DNA of 64,000 nt from Peribacillus muralis. GTDB lineage: Bacteria; Bacillota; Bacilli; Bacillales; DSM-1321. Below are positions 8,352 through 16,999 of this stretch, in pieces; position 1 is the stretch's first letter; each line of letters opens with the position of its first letter. The notes beneath the pieces were generated by a model. That model had not been told where the DNA came from. It saw only the letters and a program-made list of their open reading frames with translations, and did no database searches. Position numbers and translations under genes: made by a program. Location: positions 1,416,001 to 1,480,000 of the forward strand of contig NZ_CP017080.1 of assembly GCF_001645685.2 (NCBI RefSeq), read 5' to 3'.

Positions 8352-9121
8352 ACGTCAAGGAGCTATTCGACCTGACTGGAAAAACGGCTATCATAACCGG
8401 GGGCGGCAGGGGACTAGGTGAACAAATGGCGACCGGTTTTGCCGAAGCGGGCGCTAATGTCGTTCTTTGTTCCAGAAAGAAGCAGGCATGTGATGAAGTG
8501 GCTTCGAAAATTGAAGGACTAGGAGTCAGAGCACTTTCTTTTAAGTGTGATATCACGAATCCTTCAGATGTACAAGAAGTGGTTAATGAAACATTCCGTG
8601 AATTCGGCTCCATTGATATCCTCGTAAACAATAGCGGTGCATCCTGGGGGGCGCCAGCAATCGATATGCCGCTTGAAGCGTGGCATAAGGTGATGAATGT
8701 CAATGTAACCGGGACCTTCATCATGAGCCAGACTGTGGCCAGGGTCATGATAGAGCAAGGATATGGAAAAATCATTAACATCGCTTCCGTTGCTGGATTG
8801 GGAGGGACGGACCCAAGGGTGCTCGATACGGTCGGATACAATACGAGCAAAGGGGCGGTCATTACGTTAACGAAGGATTTAGCCGTAAAATGGGGCCCGC
8901 ACAATATCCATGTGAATGCGATCGCACCTGGCTTCTTTCCGACAAAAATGACAAAAGGAGTGCTGGCGCAAGGAGAGAATCCCATCTTGGATTCCACCCC
9001 GCTTAATAGATTAGGCAGTAATGATGATCTAAAAGGTGCAGCCGTTTTTCTCGCTTCAAAGGCATCTGATTATGTAACTGGAAACATTCTGATTGTCGAT
9101 GGGGGTTCACATGCAATGTAA
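8348..9121 (+). CDS. Short-chain dehydrogenase/reductase
   Basis: A 257-residue classical SDR with cofactor motif TGGGRGLG (about 18-25), an NNSGAS variant of the usual NNAG motif, catalytic Ser in NIASVAGL, the YNTSKG Tyr-Lys pair (YxxxK) and the PGFFPT motif. It probably oxidises or reduces a hydroxy/keto group of an acyl chain with NAD(P). It resembles gluconate-5-dehydrogenase-like SDRs, but the substrate cannot be read from sequence. It overlaps the ACAD gene by 4 bp (ATGA), so the two proteins should be made together. Confidence 0.88.
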   Translation: MNVKELFDLTGKTAIITGGGRGLGEQMATGFAEAGANVVLCSRKKQACDEVASKIEGLGVRALSFKCDITNPSDVQEVVNETFREFGSIDILVNNSGASWGAPAIDMPLEAWHKVMNVNVTGTFIMSQTVARVMIEQGYGKIINIASVAGLGGTDPRVLDTVGYNTSKGAVITLTKDLAVKWGPHNIHVNAIAPGFFPTKMTKGVLAQGENPILDSTPLNRLGSNDDLKGAAVFLASKASDYVTGNILIVDGGSHAM

Positions 9122-9153
9122 GAACAAGTAAATATATGGCTGGAGGGAATGGA

Positions 9154-10767
9154 ATGATGAATGATAAAAAGTGGCTGTCCGTGTATCCTGAATCAATTTC
9201 AAAAGAAATAAAGGTACCTGATGTTCCGATGCAAAAAATTCTTCAAAATGCATGTCAATCCTATCCAAGCAATACTGCCATCACTTTTTATAATCAAAAG
9301 ATCACATATCAGGAGCTTTACATTATGTCGCAAGCCTTTGCTTCAGCCCTTCAAAAAAAAGGAGTCAAAAAAGGCGATCGTGTCGCAATCATGCTTCCAA
9401 ACTGTCCACAATATGTCATTGCGTATTATGGGTCCTTGACCGCAGGTGCGATTATCACCCAAGTCAATCCAATGCTGGTCGAAAGGGAATTGCAGCATAT
9501 CTTGCAGGACTCCGGAGCGGAAACGATCGTGGTAATGGATGGTTTATATCCGAAAGTGAAGAGTGTGAAGCAGCATACGAACTTGAAAAATATCATTGCA
9601 GTGAGTCTGCAGCAATCAAAGGCCGTTTTCTCACCCGATACGTCATTTGATGAATTCATGGAAAGCGGAGACGGCAACATCAATCCTATATCCATTGATC
9701 CGGAACATGATATCGCCGTTCTTCAATATACAGGTGGAACGACGGGACGTTCGAAAGGGGCCATGCTGACTCACCGCAATATTCTGGCAAACGTCGTTCA
9801 GTGCTATGAATTCTTCAAGCATGAATTAAGTATCGGTTCTCAAAGAACACTCTCGATCATACCGCTTTTCCATGTTTTTGGCATGACATCAGCCATGAAT
9901 TTATCCATCTATATCGCAGGCGATTCAATCATGCTGCCACGATTCGAAATTGATGAAGTGCTTGAAACGATCAAGCGTGAACGGCCGACGACCTTTCCTG
10001 GTGTTCCGACCATGTATGTAGCATTGACGAATCATCCAAAGGCTGAAGAGTTCGGAATGGGCTCCATCAGGCTCTGTAACAGCGGAAGTGCACCAATGCC
10101 AGTCGAGCTTTTACGGGAGTTCGAAAGAAAATCAGGTGCAAAGATCTTGGAAGGCTATGGGCTTACGGAAGCTTCTCCAACAACGCATTGCAACCCGGCA
10201 TTTGCCGAAAGAAAGCCGGGAAGTGTCGGGATCGGTGTCCCTTCTACCGAATATAAAATCATGGATCTAGGGGACGGGACAAAAGAAGTCGCACCAGGTG
10301 AAATGGGGGAATTGGTCGTCAAAGGTCCCCAAGTGATGAAAGGTTACTGGAATATGCCAGAGGAAACGGCAGTCACCCTCAGGGAAGGCTGGTTATATAC
10401 CGGGGATATCGCCAAGGTCGATGAAGAAGGATACCTTTATATTGTCGACAGGAAGAAGGACTTGATCATTGCAAGCGGCTACAACATTTATCCGCGTGAT
10501 GTGGAAGAAGTACTCTATGAACATCCTGCGGTGCGGGAAGCGGTGGTCATCGGAGTTCCGGATGCATACAGAGGAGAGTCGGTTAAAGCGGTGCTTGTAT
10601 TGAAAGATGGAAAAATGACAAGTGAACGGGAAATCATCGATTACTGCCGTGCAAACCTGGCGGCCTATAAAGCTCCGCATATCGTTGAATTTCGTGAGGA
10701 ATTGCCGAAAACGAATGTCGGAAAGATATTGAGGCGGGCTTTAAGGGAAGAACTATCAAAAAAATAA
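9154..10767 (+). CDS. Long-chain fatty acid-CoA ligase (AMP-binding)
   Basis: An acyl-adenylate-forming ligase of 537 residues that would activate the free acid of the pathway to its CoA thioester. Motifs are TGGTTGRSKGAML (P-loop, A3), GYGLTEASP (A5), YTGDIAKVDEEGYLYIVDRKKDLIIASG in two adjoining conserved blocks (A7/A8), and the catalytic Lys in NVGKILRR near the C-terminus. It resembles LcfA/LcfB. The ATG at 9154 is used because GGAGGG ends 6 bases before it; ATG 9157 is equally possible and 9136 is not, since it precedes the ribosome site. It lies 32 bp after the SDR gene. Confidence 0.9.
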   Translation: MMNDKKWLSVYPESISKEIKVPDVPMQKILQNACQSYPSNTAITFYNQKITYQELYIMSQAFASALQKKGVKKGDRVAIMLPNCPQYVIAYYGSLTAGAIITQVNPMLVERELQHILQDSGAETIVVMDGLYPKVKSVKQHTNLKNIIAVSLQQSKAVFSPDTSFDEFMESGDGNINPISIDPEHDIAVLQYTGGTTGRSKGAMLTHRNILANVVQCYEFFKHELSIGSQRTLSIIPLFHVFGMTSAMNLSIYIAGDSIMLPRFEIDEVLETIKRERPTTFPGVPTMYVALTNHPKAEEFGMGSIRLCNSGSAPMPVELLREFERKSGAKILEGYGLTEASPTTHCNPAFAERKPGSVGIGVPSTEYKIMDLGDGTKEVAPGEMGELVVKGPQVMKGYWNMPEETAVTLREGWLYTGDIAKVDEEGYLYIVDRKKDLIIASGYNIYPRDVEEVLYEHPAVREAVVIGVPDAYRGESVKAVLVLKDGKMTSEREIIDYCRANLAAYKAPHIVEFREELPKTNVGKILRRALREELSKK

Positions 10768-10837
10768 TAGGGTTCGGGAGTATGACAGCGTATGATATTG
10801 ATTCACTGAAATTTTAACAGAATGCGAGGATGCATAC

Positions 10838-11401
10838 ATGAAGGAAAAAATGACAGAACATAGCATACGCTTATTCGAAAAGAAGGGCTTTAGTGAAACG
10901 TCGATTACGGATATCGTCGAATCGATTGGTGTGACGAAAGGTACATTTTATTATTACTTCAAGAGCAAAGAGCAGTTGCTGATGGATATTCATCTAGCAT
11001 ATATAGACGAGTTGCTCTATGAGCAGGAAAAAATCATTTCGACCCCAGGGAAAGCCTGCAAGGATATCCTTTTCGATATCGTCCATATGCTTTTAAAGAG
11101 CATTAAAACGAAAAAATCGAGCGCAACGGTCTTTTTCCGGGAAATGAAAAATCTTAGTGATGAAAAATTGGCACAAATTCTCCCCAAACGAGATGAGTTT
11201 CGCAGCAAAATCGAGCAGGTGCTGAATAGTGGCATCGAGAGCGGGGAATTGCGTGCCAATCTCGATGCTTCCATCATCTCCTTTGCCATTTTGGGAGTGG
11301 CGAATTGGAGCTATCATTGGTTTGACCCAGATGGGAAAAAAAATGAACAGGAAGTGGCCGATATTTTCATGGGGATGATTTTACATGGAATTGAAGCATG
11401 A
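10838..11401 (+). CDS. TetR-family transcriptional repressor
   Basis: The 187-residue protein has an N-terminal TetR helix-turn-helix (residues 5-50, with TSITDIVESIGVTKGTFYYYF) and an alpha-helical ligand domain. Size and position recall the FadR (YsiA) type, whose ligand is long-chain acyl-CoA. Its position between the two halves of the cluster, and the shared palindrome at 7086 and 11416, suggest local repression relieved by an acyl-CoA intermediate. GCGAGGA stands in front of the ATG. Confidence 0.88.
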   Translation: MKEKMTEHSIRLFEKKGFSETSITDIVESIGVTKGTFYYYFKSKEQLLMDIHLAYIDELLYEQEKIISTPGKACKDILFDIVHMLLKSIKTKKSSATVFFREMKNLSDEKLAQILPKRDEFRSKIEQVLNSGIESGELRANLDASIISFAILGVANWSYHWFDPDGKKNEQEVADIFMGMILHGIEA

Positions 11402-11415
11402 TGTATGTGCTACAT

Positions 11416-11429
11416 ACTGACTAGTTAGT
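11416..11429. promoter_or_regulatory. Putative TetR operator 2 (ACTGACTAGTTAGT)
   Basis: This is a second copy of the ACTRACYRGTYAGT palindrome, 18 bp before the start of the 3-hydroxyacyl-CoA dehydrogenase gene. A weak promoter, TTGAAG (11391-11396) and CATACT (11413-11418), overlaps it, so binding would block RNA polymerase. Confidence 0.58.
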
Positions 11430-11447
11430 AGAAGGGAGATTGAAGAC

Positions 11448-12332
11448 ATGACAAACGAGCAAATTCAATCGATAACCGTGATCGGGGCCGGCCAGATGGG
11501 TCATCAAATCGCGATGCTTGCATCATTGGGTGGTTATGAAACGATTCTTCAGGATGTCCAGGAACAAGCATTGCAGGAGGCTAAGGGGAAATTGGAAGCG
11601 ATCATGACCAAATGGGTTCAAAAAGGTAAATTGACAGAAGATCGGAAATTGGCGGCTTTTAGCCGGCTTCAATATACTTCCGACCTGGAGAGGGCGGCTA
11701 GTGGAGCTGATTTGATCATCGAAGCGGTTGTGGAAAAGCTGGATGTAAAGCAGGATGTCTTCGCTAAACTGGATAAGCTGGCGCCAGCTGAGACCATTTT
11801 CGCGACGAATAGTTCCACGATTGTCAATAGTCTCCTTTCCAGCGTGACAAAACGTCCGGACAAGTTCATAAATATGCATTTCTTTTTTCCGCCTTTAGTA
11901 ATGGATTGCGTTGAAGTGGTCATGAGTGATCAAACATCGGAAGAAACGGCCAAGCAAGCGATGAAAGTCACACAGACAATGAATAGGACTGGTGTGTTAT
12001 TAAGGAAAGAAATATCGGGGTTCGTAGCCAATCGGATTTTGGGTGCGCTTCAGCGTGAGGCCTTATATTTGTACGAGGAAGGAATTGTCGATTATGAGGA
12101 TATCGATTTAATTTGCCGAAAAGCGCTAGGCCATCCGATCGGGCCGTTTGAACTGATGGATTTATCAGGAATTGACGTAGGCTATTTCGTCATGCAGCAG
12201 CGATACAATGAAACGGGAAATCCTGAGGATAAGCCAAATGCCTGTATCGAAGAAAAGGTGAAGCAAGGGCATTTAGGAAGGAAATCGGGTAAGGGCTGGT
12301 ATGAATATCCAAATCAAGGGGTGAAGAATTGA
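11448..12332 (+). CDS. 3-hydroxyacyl-CoA dehydrogenase
   Basis: A 294-residue NAD-dependent enzyme of the HBD/MmgB type that oxidises 3-hydroxyacyl-CoA to 3-ketoacyl-CoA. The Rossmann motif VIGAGQMGHQIA is at residues 11-22, ATNSSTI supplies the catalytic Ser region, NMHFFFPP the catalytic His, and FVANRILGAL with GHPIGPFELMDLSGID marks the C-terminal dimer domain. It is first in the second half of the cluster, directly after operator 2. GAAGGGAG precedes the ATG. Its TGA shares one base with the next ATG. Confidence 0.92.
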   Translation: MTNEQIQSITVIGAGQMGHQIAMLASLGGYETILQDVQEQALQEAKGKLEAIMTKWVQKGKLTEDRKLAAFSRLQYTSDLERAASGADLIIEAVVEKLDVKQDVFAKLDKLAPAETIFATNSSTIVNSLLSSVTKRPDKFINMHFFFPPLVMDCVEVVMSDQTSEETAKQAMKVTQTMNRTGVLLRKEISGFVANRILGALQREALYLYEEGIVDYEDIDLICRKALGHPIGPFELMDLSGIDVGYFVMQQRYNETGNPEDKPNACIEEKVKQGHLGRKSGKGWYEYPNQGVKN

Positions 12333-13111
12333 TGACAAGATTCATTAAAGTGAAGAAGGAAAACAAGGTTGCAATCATCACCATTGATAATCCACCGTTA
12401 AACGTCATTAGCAAACAAGTATTCAAAGAATTGGGGGACACCTTCACGGAACTTTCCAATGACAATGAAGCGGTAGCAGTGCTCATAACGGGTGCAGGTG
12501 ACATGGCGTTTGCAGCCGGTGCCGATATAAAGGAATTCCCTAACTTGATGGGAAATCCAAATATGAAGGAAACGGTAAAGGAAGGGCATGCAGTATTGAC
12601 GATGATCGACCAATTTCCTAAACCGACGATAGCCGTATTGAATGGCCTTACTTTAGGAGGGGGATGCGAACTCGCTTTGGCCTGTGATTTACGTGTTGCA
12701 GAGGCTCAAATCCAAATCGGCCTTCCCGAGGTTAAATTAGGTTTATTTCCTGGAGGCGGTGGGACACAACGTTTGTCCAGGCTTGTTGGAAATGCAAAAG
12801 CAAAGGAAATAATATTTACCGGTGATCCGCTTGATGCCAAAGAAGCCGAGAAAATCGGGCTCGTCAATAAAGTCGTCGAACAGGGCAGAGGTTTGGCAGA
12901 GGCGAAACTGCTTGCCTCAAGAATTACAAGGCACTCCCTGCAGGCGCTTTCGAGAATCAAGAAGGCGATCAATGATGGCAGTGAGGCTAAGCTTGAAGAA
13001 GGACTGGAGCTAGAAACGAATTTATTCGAGGAAATTTTCCAAACCGAAGATGTTAAAGAGGGGGTTTCCGCTTTCTTAAATAAGCGTAAACCGTCTTTCG
13101 TACACCGTTAA
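12332..13111 (+). CDS. Enoyl-CoA hydratase
   Basis: A crotonase-fold enzyme of 259 residues that should hydrate trans-2-enoyl-CoA. Both catalytic glutamates are visible, in GGGCELALACDLRVA and GLPEVKLGLFPGGGGTQRL, and the oxyanion-hole block AFAAGADIKEF is intact. It thus looks like an active hydratase, unlike the second crotonase-fold protein of this cluster. ATG 12332 is used with AAGGGGTGA 7 bases before it; the TTG just upstream is less likely. Coupled to the preceding gene by TGATG. Confidence 0.92.
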   Translation: MTRFIKVKKENKVAIITIDNPPLNVISKQVFKELGDTFTELSNDNEAVAVLITGAGDMAFAAGADIKEFPNLMGNPNMKETVKEGHAVLTMIDQFPKPTIAVLNGLTLGGGCELALACDLRVAEAQIQIGLPEVKLGLFPGGGGTQRLSRLVGNAKAKEIIFTGDPLDAKEAEKIGLVNKVVEQGRGLAEAKLLASRITRHSLQALSRIKKAINDGSEAKLEEGLELETNLFEEIFQTEDVKEGVSAFLNKRKPSFVHR

Positions 13112-13126
13112 TCAAGGAGGGGTATC

Positions 13127-13528
13127 ATGCATGAATTCGAAGTGAACGTCCGTTTTTCCGAAACGGATGCCTTTGGTCCTATCAATAACACCAGTTATTT
13201 CATCTATCTGGAAGAAGCTCGAATGAAGTTCTTCGAAGCTTTGGATCTAACAACGGATGCTCAACCATGGAGCTTTTTATTAGCCTCGACCAATTGCAAT
13301 TTCACTGCCCAAGGTTACTTCAATCAACTGTTGACCATACGAACTTCATTGACAAAGGTAGGCACGAAAAGCTGTGATATCAGTCATGAAATCCTTTGTT
13401 CCCAAACGGGTGAGATCATTGCCAAGGGACATGCCGTTTTAGTCTGTTATAATTTTGCCACTCAAAAAAGTGAACCGATACCTGAAAAGATGAAAGAAAA
13501 GCTCATCTCGGAGATTGTACTTCATTAG
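13127..13528 (+). CDS. Acyl-CoA thioesterase, hotdog fold (4HBT/YbgC-like)
   Basis: This 133-residue single hotdog domain opens with VRFSETDAFGPINNTSYFIYLEEAR, read as the usual active-site block with Asp followed by the long helix (residues 8-32). Members hydrolyse acyl-CoA to free CoA and acid. The usual Gly-His in TDxxGHVNN is replaced by Gly-Pro, which may alter substrate choice. It lies 15 bp after the hydratase with AAGGAGG in front. Likely role: overflow release of CoA from stalled intermediates. Confidence 0.85.
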   Translation: MHEFEVNVRFSETDAFGPINNTSYFIYLEEARMKFFEALDLTTDAQPWSFLLASTNCNFTAQGYFNQLLTIRTSLTKVGTKSCDISHEILCSQTGEIIAKGHAVLVCYNFATQKSEPIPEKMKEKLISEIVLH

Positions 13529-13561
13529 CTTGAATTATAAGTCGAAAGGATTGAAGTATAT

Positions 13562-14623
13562 ATGGTGGACGATACGATTCCGGTTCGGCCTGGTGAGGAG
13601 CTGGAAATTAACGTTTTAGAAAAATTCCTAAGGGAAAATGTGAACGGTCTTCCCAATGAGCCGTTAAACCTGCAACAATTTTCGAATGGCTATTCAAATT
13701 TGACCTATCAGCTGAAAATGGGAGAGTGGGAGGCTGTCCTTAGAAGACCGCCACTAGGTCCCGTTGCGCCCAAGGCACATGATATGGAGCGTGAACATCA
13801 TATTCTTTCTGCCATCCATCCCTATTTCCAATCGGCACCCGAGCCAATCCTGTTTTCAGATGATGAATCGATTGTCGGGGCCCCCTTTTTCTTAATGGAA
13901 AGGAAGCACGGGTTGGTCATAGATAATGAATTTCCCGAAGGCATCGCCCCTACCGTGGAACGATGCCGCAGGCTTTCTCATGTCATGGTCAATCAACTTG
14001 CCGATCTTCATTCGATTCCATATGAGAAAACGAAATTAATGGAAATATCCAGACCAGCTGGGTTCATTGAAAGGCAAGTGGTCGGATGGATTTCTAGATA
14101 TGAGAGGGCAAAGACGGATGAAATTAAAGAATTGATGCCGCTCATAAAGTATTTGCAGCAAAGTATTCCAAAATATAGCCAGACTTCAATCATCCATTAT
14201 GACTATAAGATCAACAATGCCATGTTCAATCAAGACCTAACCGAGATGGTGGGATTATTCGATTGGGAGATGGCGACCGTTGGAGATCCGCTTGCCGATT
14301 TAGGAGTGGCTTTAAGCTATTGGACGGAAGTTGATGACCCCGAATTAATCAAAATCGGTCTTGGTCATGCATCCATCACGACTTTAAAAGGTTTTTTGAC
14401 GCGAGAGGAATTTATCGAGACATATGCAATCAGAAGTGGCAGGGATGTATCAAACATCGATTTTTATGTAACCTTTGGTTACTTTAAATTAGCAGTCATC
14501 CTTCAACAAATTTATTCTCGATATAAAAAAGGGCAGACGAATGATCCCCGCTTTTCCCAGCTTGGAAAAACGGTAAAAAGCTTACTCGCCCATGCTGCAA
14601 ATGTAGCAGCAAAGGAAGTTTAG
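13562..14623 (+). CDS. ACAD10/11-type acyl-CoA kinase (APH fold)
   Basis: A 353-residue aminoglycoside-phosphotransferase-fold kinase of the class fused to the N-terminus of animal ACAD10/11 and also found in levulinate (lva) operons. Marks are the G-loop FSNGYSNLTYQL (40-51), VLRRPPLGPVAPKAHDMEREH (in two halves, 59-79), the Brenner catalytic motif with H212, D214 and N219, and the Mg-binding DWEMATVGDP block (D234, D242). No aminoglycoside gene context exists. By family analogy it would phosphorylate the hydroxyl of a 4-hydroxyacyl-CoA. The ribosome site AAAGGA is 11-12 bases before the ATG. Confidence 0.88.
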   Translation: MVDDTIPVRPGEELEINVLEKFLRENVNGLPNEPLNLQQFSNGYSNLTYQLKMGEWEAVLRRPPLGPVAPKAHDMEREHHILSAIHPYFQSAPEPILFSDDESIVGAPFFLMERKHGLVIDNEFPEGIAPTVERCRRLSHVMVNQLADLHSIPYEKTKLMEISRPAGFIERQVVGWISRYERAKTDEIKELMPLIKYLQQSIPKYSQTSIIHYDYKINNAMFNQDLTEMVGLFDWEMATVGDPLADLGVALSYWTEVDDPELIKIGLGHASITTLKGFLTREEFIETYAIRSGRDVSNIDFYVTFGYFKLAVILQQIYSRYKKGQTNDPRFSQLGKTVKSLLAHAANVAAKEV

Positions 14624-14625
14624 AA

Positions 14626-15408
14626 ATGGAGCATGTTCAAAACATTCATTTACTTTTAAAAAAAGAAGAGATAAGCAAGGAAAAGCTTTCCGAAGGAGAG
14701 AAAGTGGCGGTCATCCTCGATGTACTATTAGCAACCACCACGATCATTTCTGCACTTCATGATGGAGCACGCAGGGTGGTACCTGTCATGGACCCATCTG
14801 ATGGCTTATTAATGAGCCAGGAAGAGGAATTTGGTGAATATGTATTGGCAGGAGAGCTTAATGCTGCGCCGGTGGATAATATAATTTACCCCAGTCCAAC
14901 GCGGTTAGGCAAGATGGTACGTGATAAAACGCTTATACTGTCCACAACTAACGGAACGGTTGCTTTGAGAAATTCCGCCGCTGCCAAAAAGGTGTATATC
15001 GCTTCTTTATTGAATAATCCTTCAGTTGCAGAAAAAATAAAACAGCAGCACCAGACCGAAACGATCATCATCGTATGTTCGGGAAACTCAGGTGAATTCA
15101 GCCTGGAGGATTTTTATGGGGCAGGACATTTGATAGATTGCCTGACGCTTGGCTCAGAGGAGAGGTTCATCCTCAATGACGCCGCAAGGGCTGCAATTGC
15201 GCTCTATCGCACAAATTTGGAAAATGCTTTCGAAATCCTGCAATCATCATATGTCGGACAGCTGTTCGAACGGCACAGGTTGATCGATGATTTGAAGTTG
15301 GCTGCAAATAAGGGCTCGATCAATCTTGTTCCCGAGATGGTGAATGGAAGAATCGAAGCTGAATTAAGCAGGGGGCAAATGGAGCATCAAAATCGGAATA
15401 CGAGGTGA
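14626..15408 (+). CDS. ComB-family phosphatase (2-phosphosulfolactate phosphatase-like)
   Basis: The 260-residue protein shows the whole ComB signature set: ILDVLLATTTIISAL (30-44, Asp32), GELNAAPVDNIIYPSP (76-91), STTNGTVAL (106-114) and CSGNSGEFSLEDFYGAGHLI (151-170). ComB removes phosphate from 2-phosphosulfolactate in coenzyme M synthesis in archaea, and bacterial relatives have other or unknown substrates. No sulfolactate or coenzyme M genes are near. It starts 2 bp after the kinase stop and overlaps the next gene region, so a phosphatase for a phosphorylated hydroxy-acid in the same pathway is the natural inference. Confidence 0.85.
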   Translation: MEHVQNIHLLLKKEEISKEKLSEGEKVAVILDVLLATTTIISALHDGARRVVPVMDPSDGLLMSQEEEFGEYVLAGELNAAPVDNIIYPSPTRLGKMVRDKTLILSTTNGTVALRNSAAAKKVYIASLLNNPSVAEKIKQQHQTETIIIVCSGNSGEFSLEDFYGAGHLIDCLTLGSEERFILNDAARAAIALYRTNLENAFEILQSSYVGQLFERHRLIDDLKLAANKGSINLVPEMVNGRIEAELSRGQMEHQNRNTR

Positions 15409-15413
15409 ACGTG

Positions 15414-16193
15414 ATGAGATTCTCACAGTCGGTAGCAGTGGTGACAGGAGCAGGTTCCGGTATTGGGAAAGCAACTGCACAACGCTTATCGGATGAAGGG
15501 GCAAGCGTATTGTTGGTAGGGCGGACGAAGGCAAAGCTGAAGGAGGCTGCAGCCGAAATCAATGCCAGGCATACCAGACCGGTGGCCGATATTTTCCCTG
15601 CAGATGTGACGGACGAGGAAGATGTAAGGGAGCTTGCAATGTATGTGAAGGAGAAATATCAAGACCTTCACATTTTAATCAATAACGCAGGCGGATCAAG
15701 GTCCTCTAAGCTTTTGGACACTTCCGAGGATGATTGGGACATGGTTCAACATGTCAACCTGAAAAGTGTTTTTCTAGTTTCCAAGCATTTGGGGAAAGTG
15801 ATGGTGGAGGGAGCGAGCCGTGAAATCGGAGACCTGGTAAACCGGGCAATCGTGAATGTAGCTTCACTATCAGGACACCAAGCGGGGGCGGTCATTCCGC
15901 ATTATAGCTCGGCTAAAGCAGGTGTCATCAGCTTAACGAAATCCTTGGCATTGGAACTGGCTCCTGCTGGCATTCGGGTCAATTCCGTTTCACCCGGATT
16001 CATCGAGACACCTTTAACCGAGAATGGGCTGCAAAATGAAAAATTCGTTAAATCGATTCAGCGAAACACTGTGTTGGAAAGAGTTGGGAAAGCAGAGGAA
16101 ATAAGCAATGTCATATCGTTTGCTGCATCAAGCGAGGCCTCCTATATGACTGGGACAGACATTCTTGTTGACGGCGGCTGGTTAATCAAATGA
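15414..16193 (+). CDS. Short-chain dehydrogenase/reductase
   Basis: A classical SDR of 259 residues with TGAGSGIGKAT, NNAGGS, the Ser in NVASLSG, the YSSAKAG Tyr-Lys motif and SPGFIETPL. It is a full-length FabG-like oxidoreductase, the second SDR of the cluster; two SDRs in one pathway would fit two different hydroxyl positions or stereoisomers. The start is ambiguous among GTG 15405, GTG 15411 and ATG 15414. The last is used because GAGGTGA ends at 15408. It follows the ComB-like gene without a gap. Confidence 0.87.
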   Translation: MRFSQSVAVVTGAGSGIGKATAQRLSDEGASVLLVGRTKAKLKEAAAEINARHTRPVADIFPADVTDEEDVRELAMYVKEKYQDLHILINNAGGSRSSKLLDTSEDDWDMVQHVNLKSVFLVSKHLGKVMVEGASREIGDLVNRAIVNVASLSGHQAGAVIPHYSSAKAGVISLTKSLALELAPAGIRVNSVSPGFIETPLTENGLQNEKFVKSIQRNTVLERVGKAEEISNVISFAASSEASYMTGTDILVDGGWLIK

Positions 16194-16210
16194 CAAAGGA
16201 GATTGGGAAA

Positions 16211-16990
16211 ATGTTAAAAGACCATTTATTGACAGAGGTAACTGGAAATGTATTGATCCTGACTTTGAATCGACCTGAAAGCTTGAATGCCTTCAGTCCG
16301 GAGATGATTGCCAACTTAACGAAGGAAATTAGGGAAATCAAAGAAAAGCCCCATATAAGGGCAGTCGTCATTAAAGGGTCTGGACGGTCATTCACTGCTG
16401 GTGGGGATGTGAAATCGATGGGGAGGGCTTCTGCAGGCCAATTATATGACCATGTCGGGAGGATGAATGAATGCATATTGGCTCTTGATGCTTCCGAGGT
16501 TCCCGTGATTGCTGCTGTCCATGGATTTGCAGCAGGGGCCGGTTTCAATTTGGCCCTTGCCTGTGATTTGATCATAGCCTCCGAGGATAGTCAATTTGCC
16601 ATGAGTTTTTCCCAAGTAGGCTTAATATCAGATGGAGGGGGTTCGTATTTTTTACCGAAGCTGGTCGGGCCCCATCTTGCAAAGCAACTCTTCTTCTCAG
16701 CTGAACCGATTTCAGCTGAGCGCTTATATCAGTTAGGCATCTTAAATCATCTATGTCCACTAGATCAACTTGAGGAGGAAACGTTCAGGCTTGCGAACAA
16801 GCTGGCCAATGGCCCGACAAAAGCATATGGAATGATGAAAAAGCTCGTTAGCCATTCCTTTACGGCGTCCCTTGACGAAATTCTTGAACAAGAGCGAATT
16901 ACCCAAACGCTGATGGCGTCGACGGAAGATCACTTAGAGGGAGTCGCTGCTTTCAAGGAGAAAAGAAAACCGGAATTCACCGGAAATTGA
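16211..16990 (+). CDS. Enoyl-CoA hydratase/isomerase, PaaG-like
   Basis: A crotonase-fold protein of 259 residues. The two glutamates of true hydratases are absent: the first block reads GAGFNLALACDL and the second FSQVGLISDGGGSYFLPKLVG. The Asp in ISDGGGS corresponds to that of PaaG-type isomerases, so double-bond isomerisation is more likely than hydration. The start is set at ATG 16211, with AAAGGAG 9 bases upstream; ATG 16190 lies inside the SDR end and before the ribosome site. Confidence 0.85.
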   Translation: MLKDHLLTEVTGNVLILTLNRPESLNAFSPEMIANLTKEIREIKEKPHIRAVVIKGSGRSFTAGGDVKSMGRASAGQLYDHVGRMNECILALDASEVPVIAAVHGFAAGAGFNLALACDLIIASEDSQFAMSFSQVGLISDGGGSYFLPKLVGPHLAKQLFFSAEPISAERLYQLGILNHLCPLDQLEEETFRLANKLANGPTKAYGMMKKLVSHSFTASLDEILEQERITQTLMASTEDHLEGVAAFKEKRKPEFTGN

Positions 16991-16999
16991 GGGGGTACC

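Noticed and set aside
8059..8997. 312-codon open frame on the minus strand
   Set aside because: It is antisense to the ACAD and first SDR genes, which show clear family motifs; no ribosome site and no known protein resemblance.
13562..14623. Aminoglycoside resistance gene
   Set aside because: The APH fold is shared, but the sequence and operon context are those of ACAD10/11-type acyl-CoA kinases.
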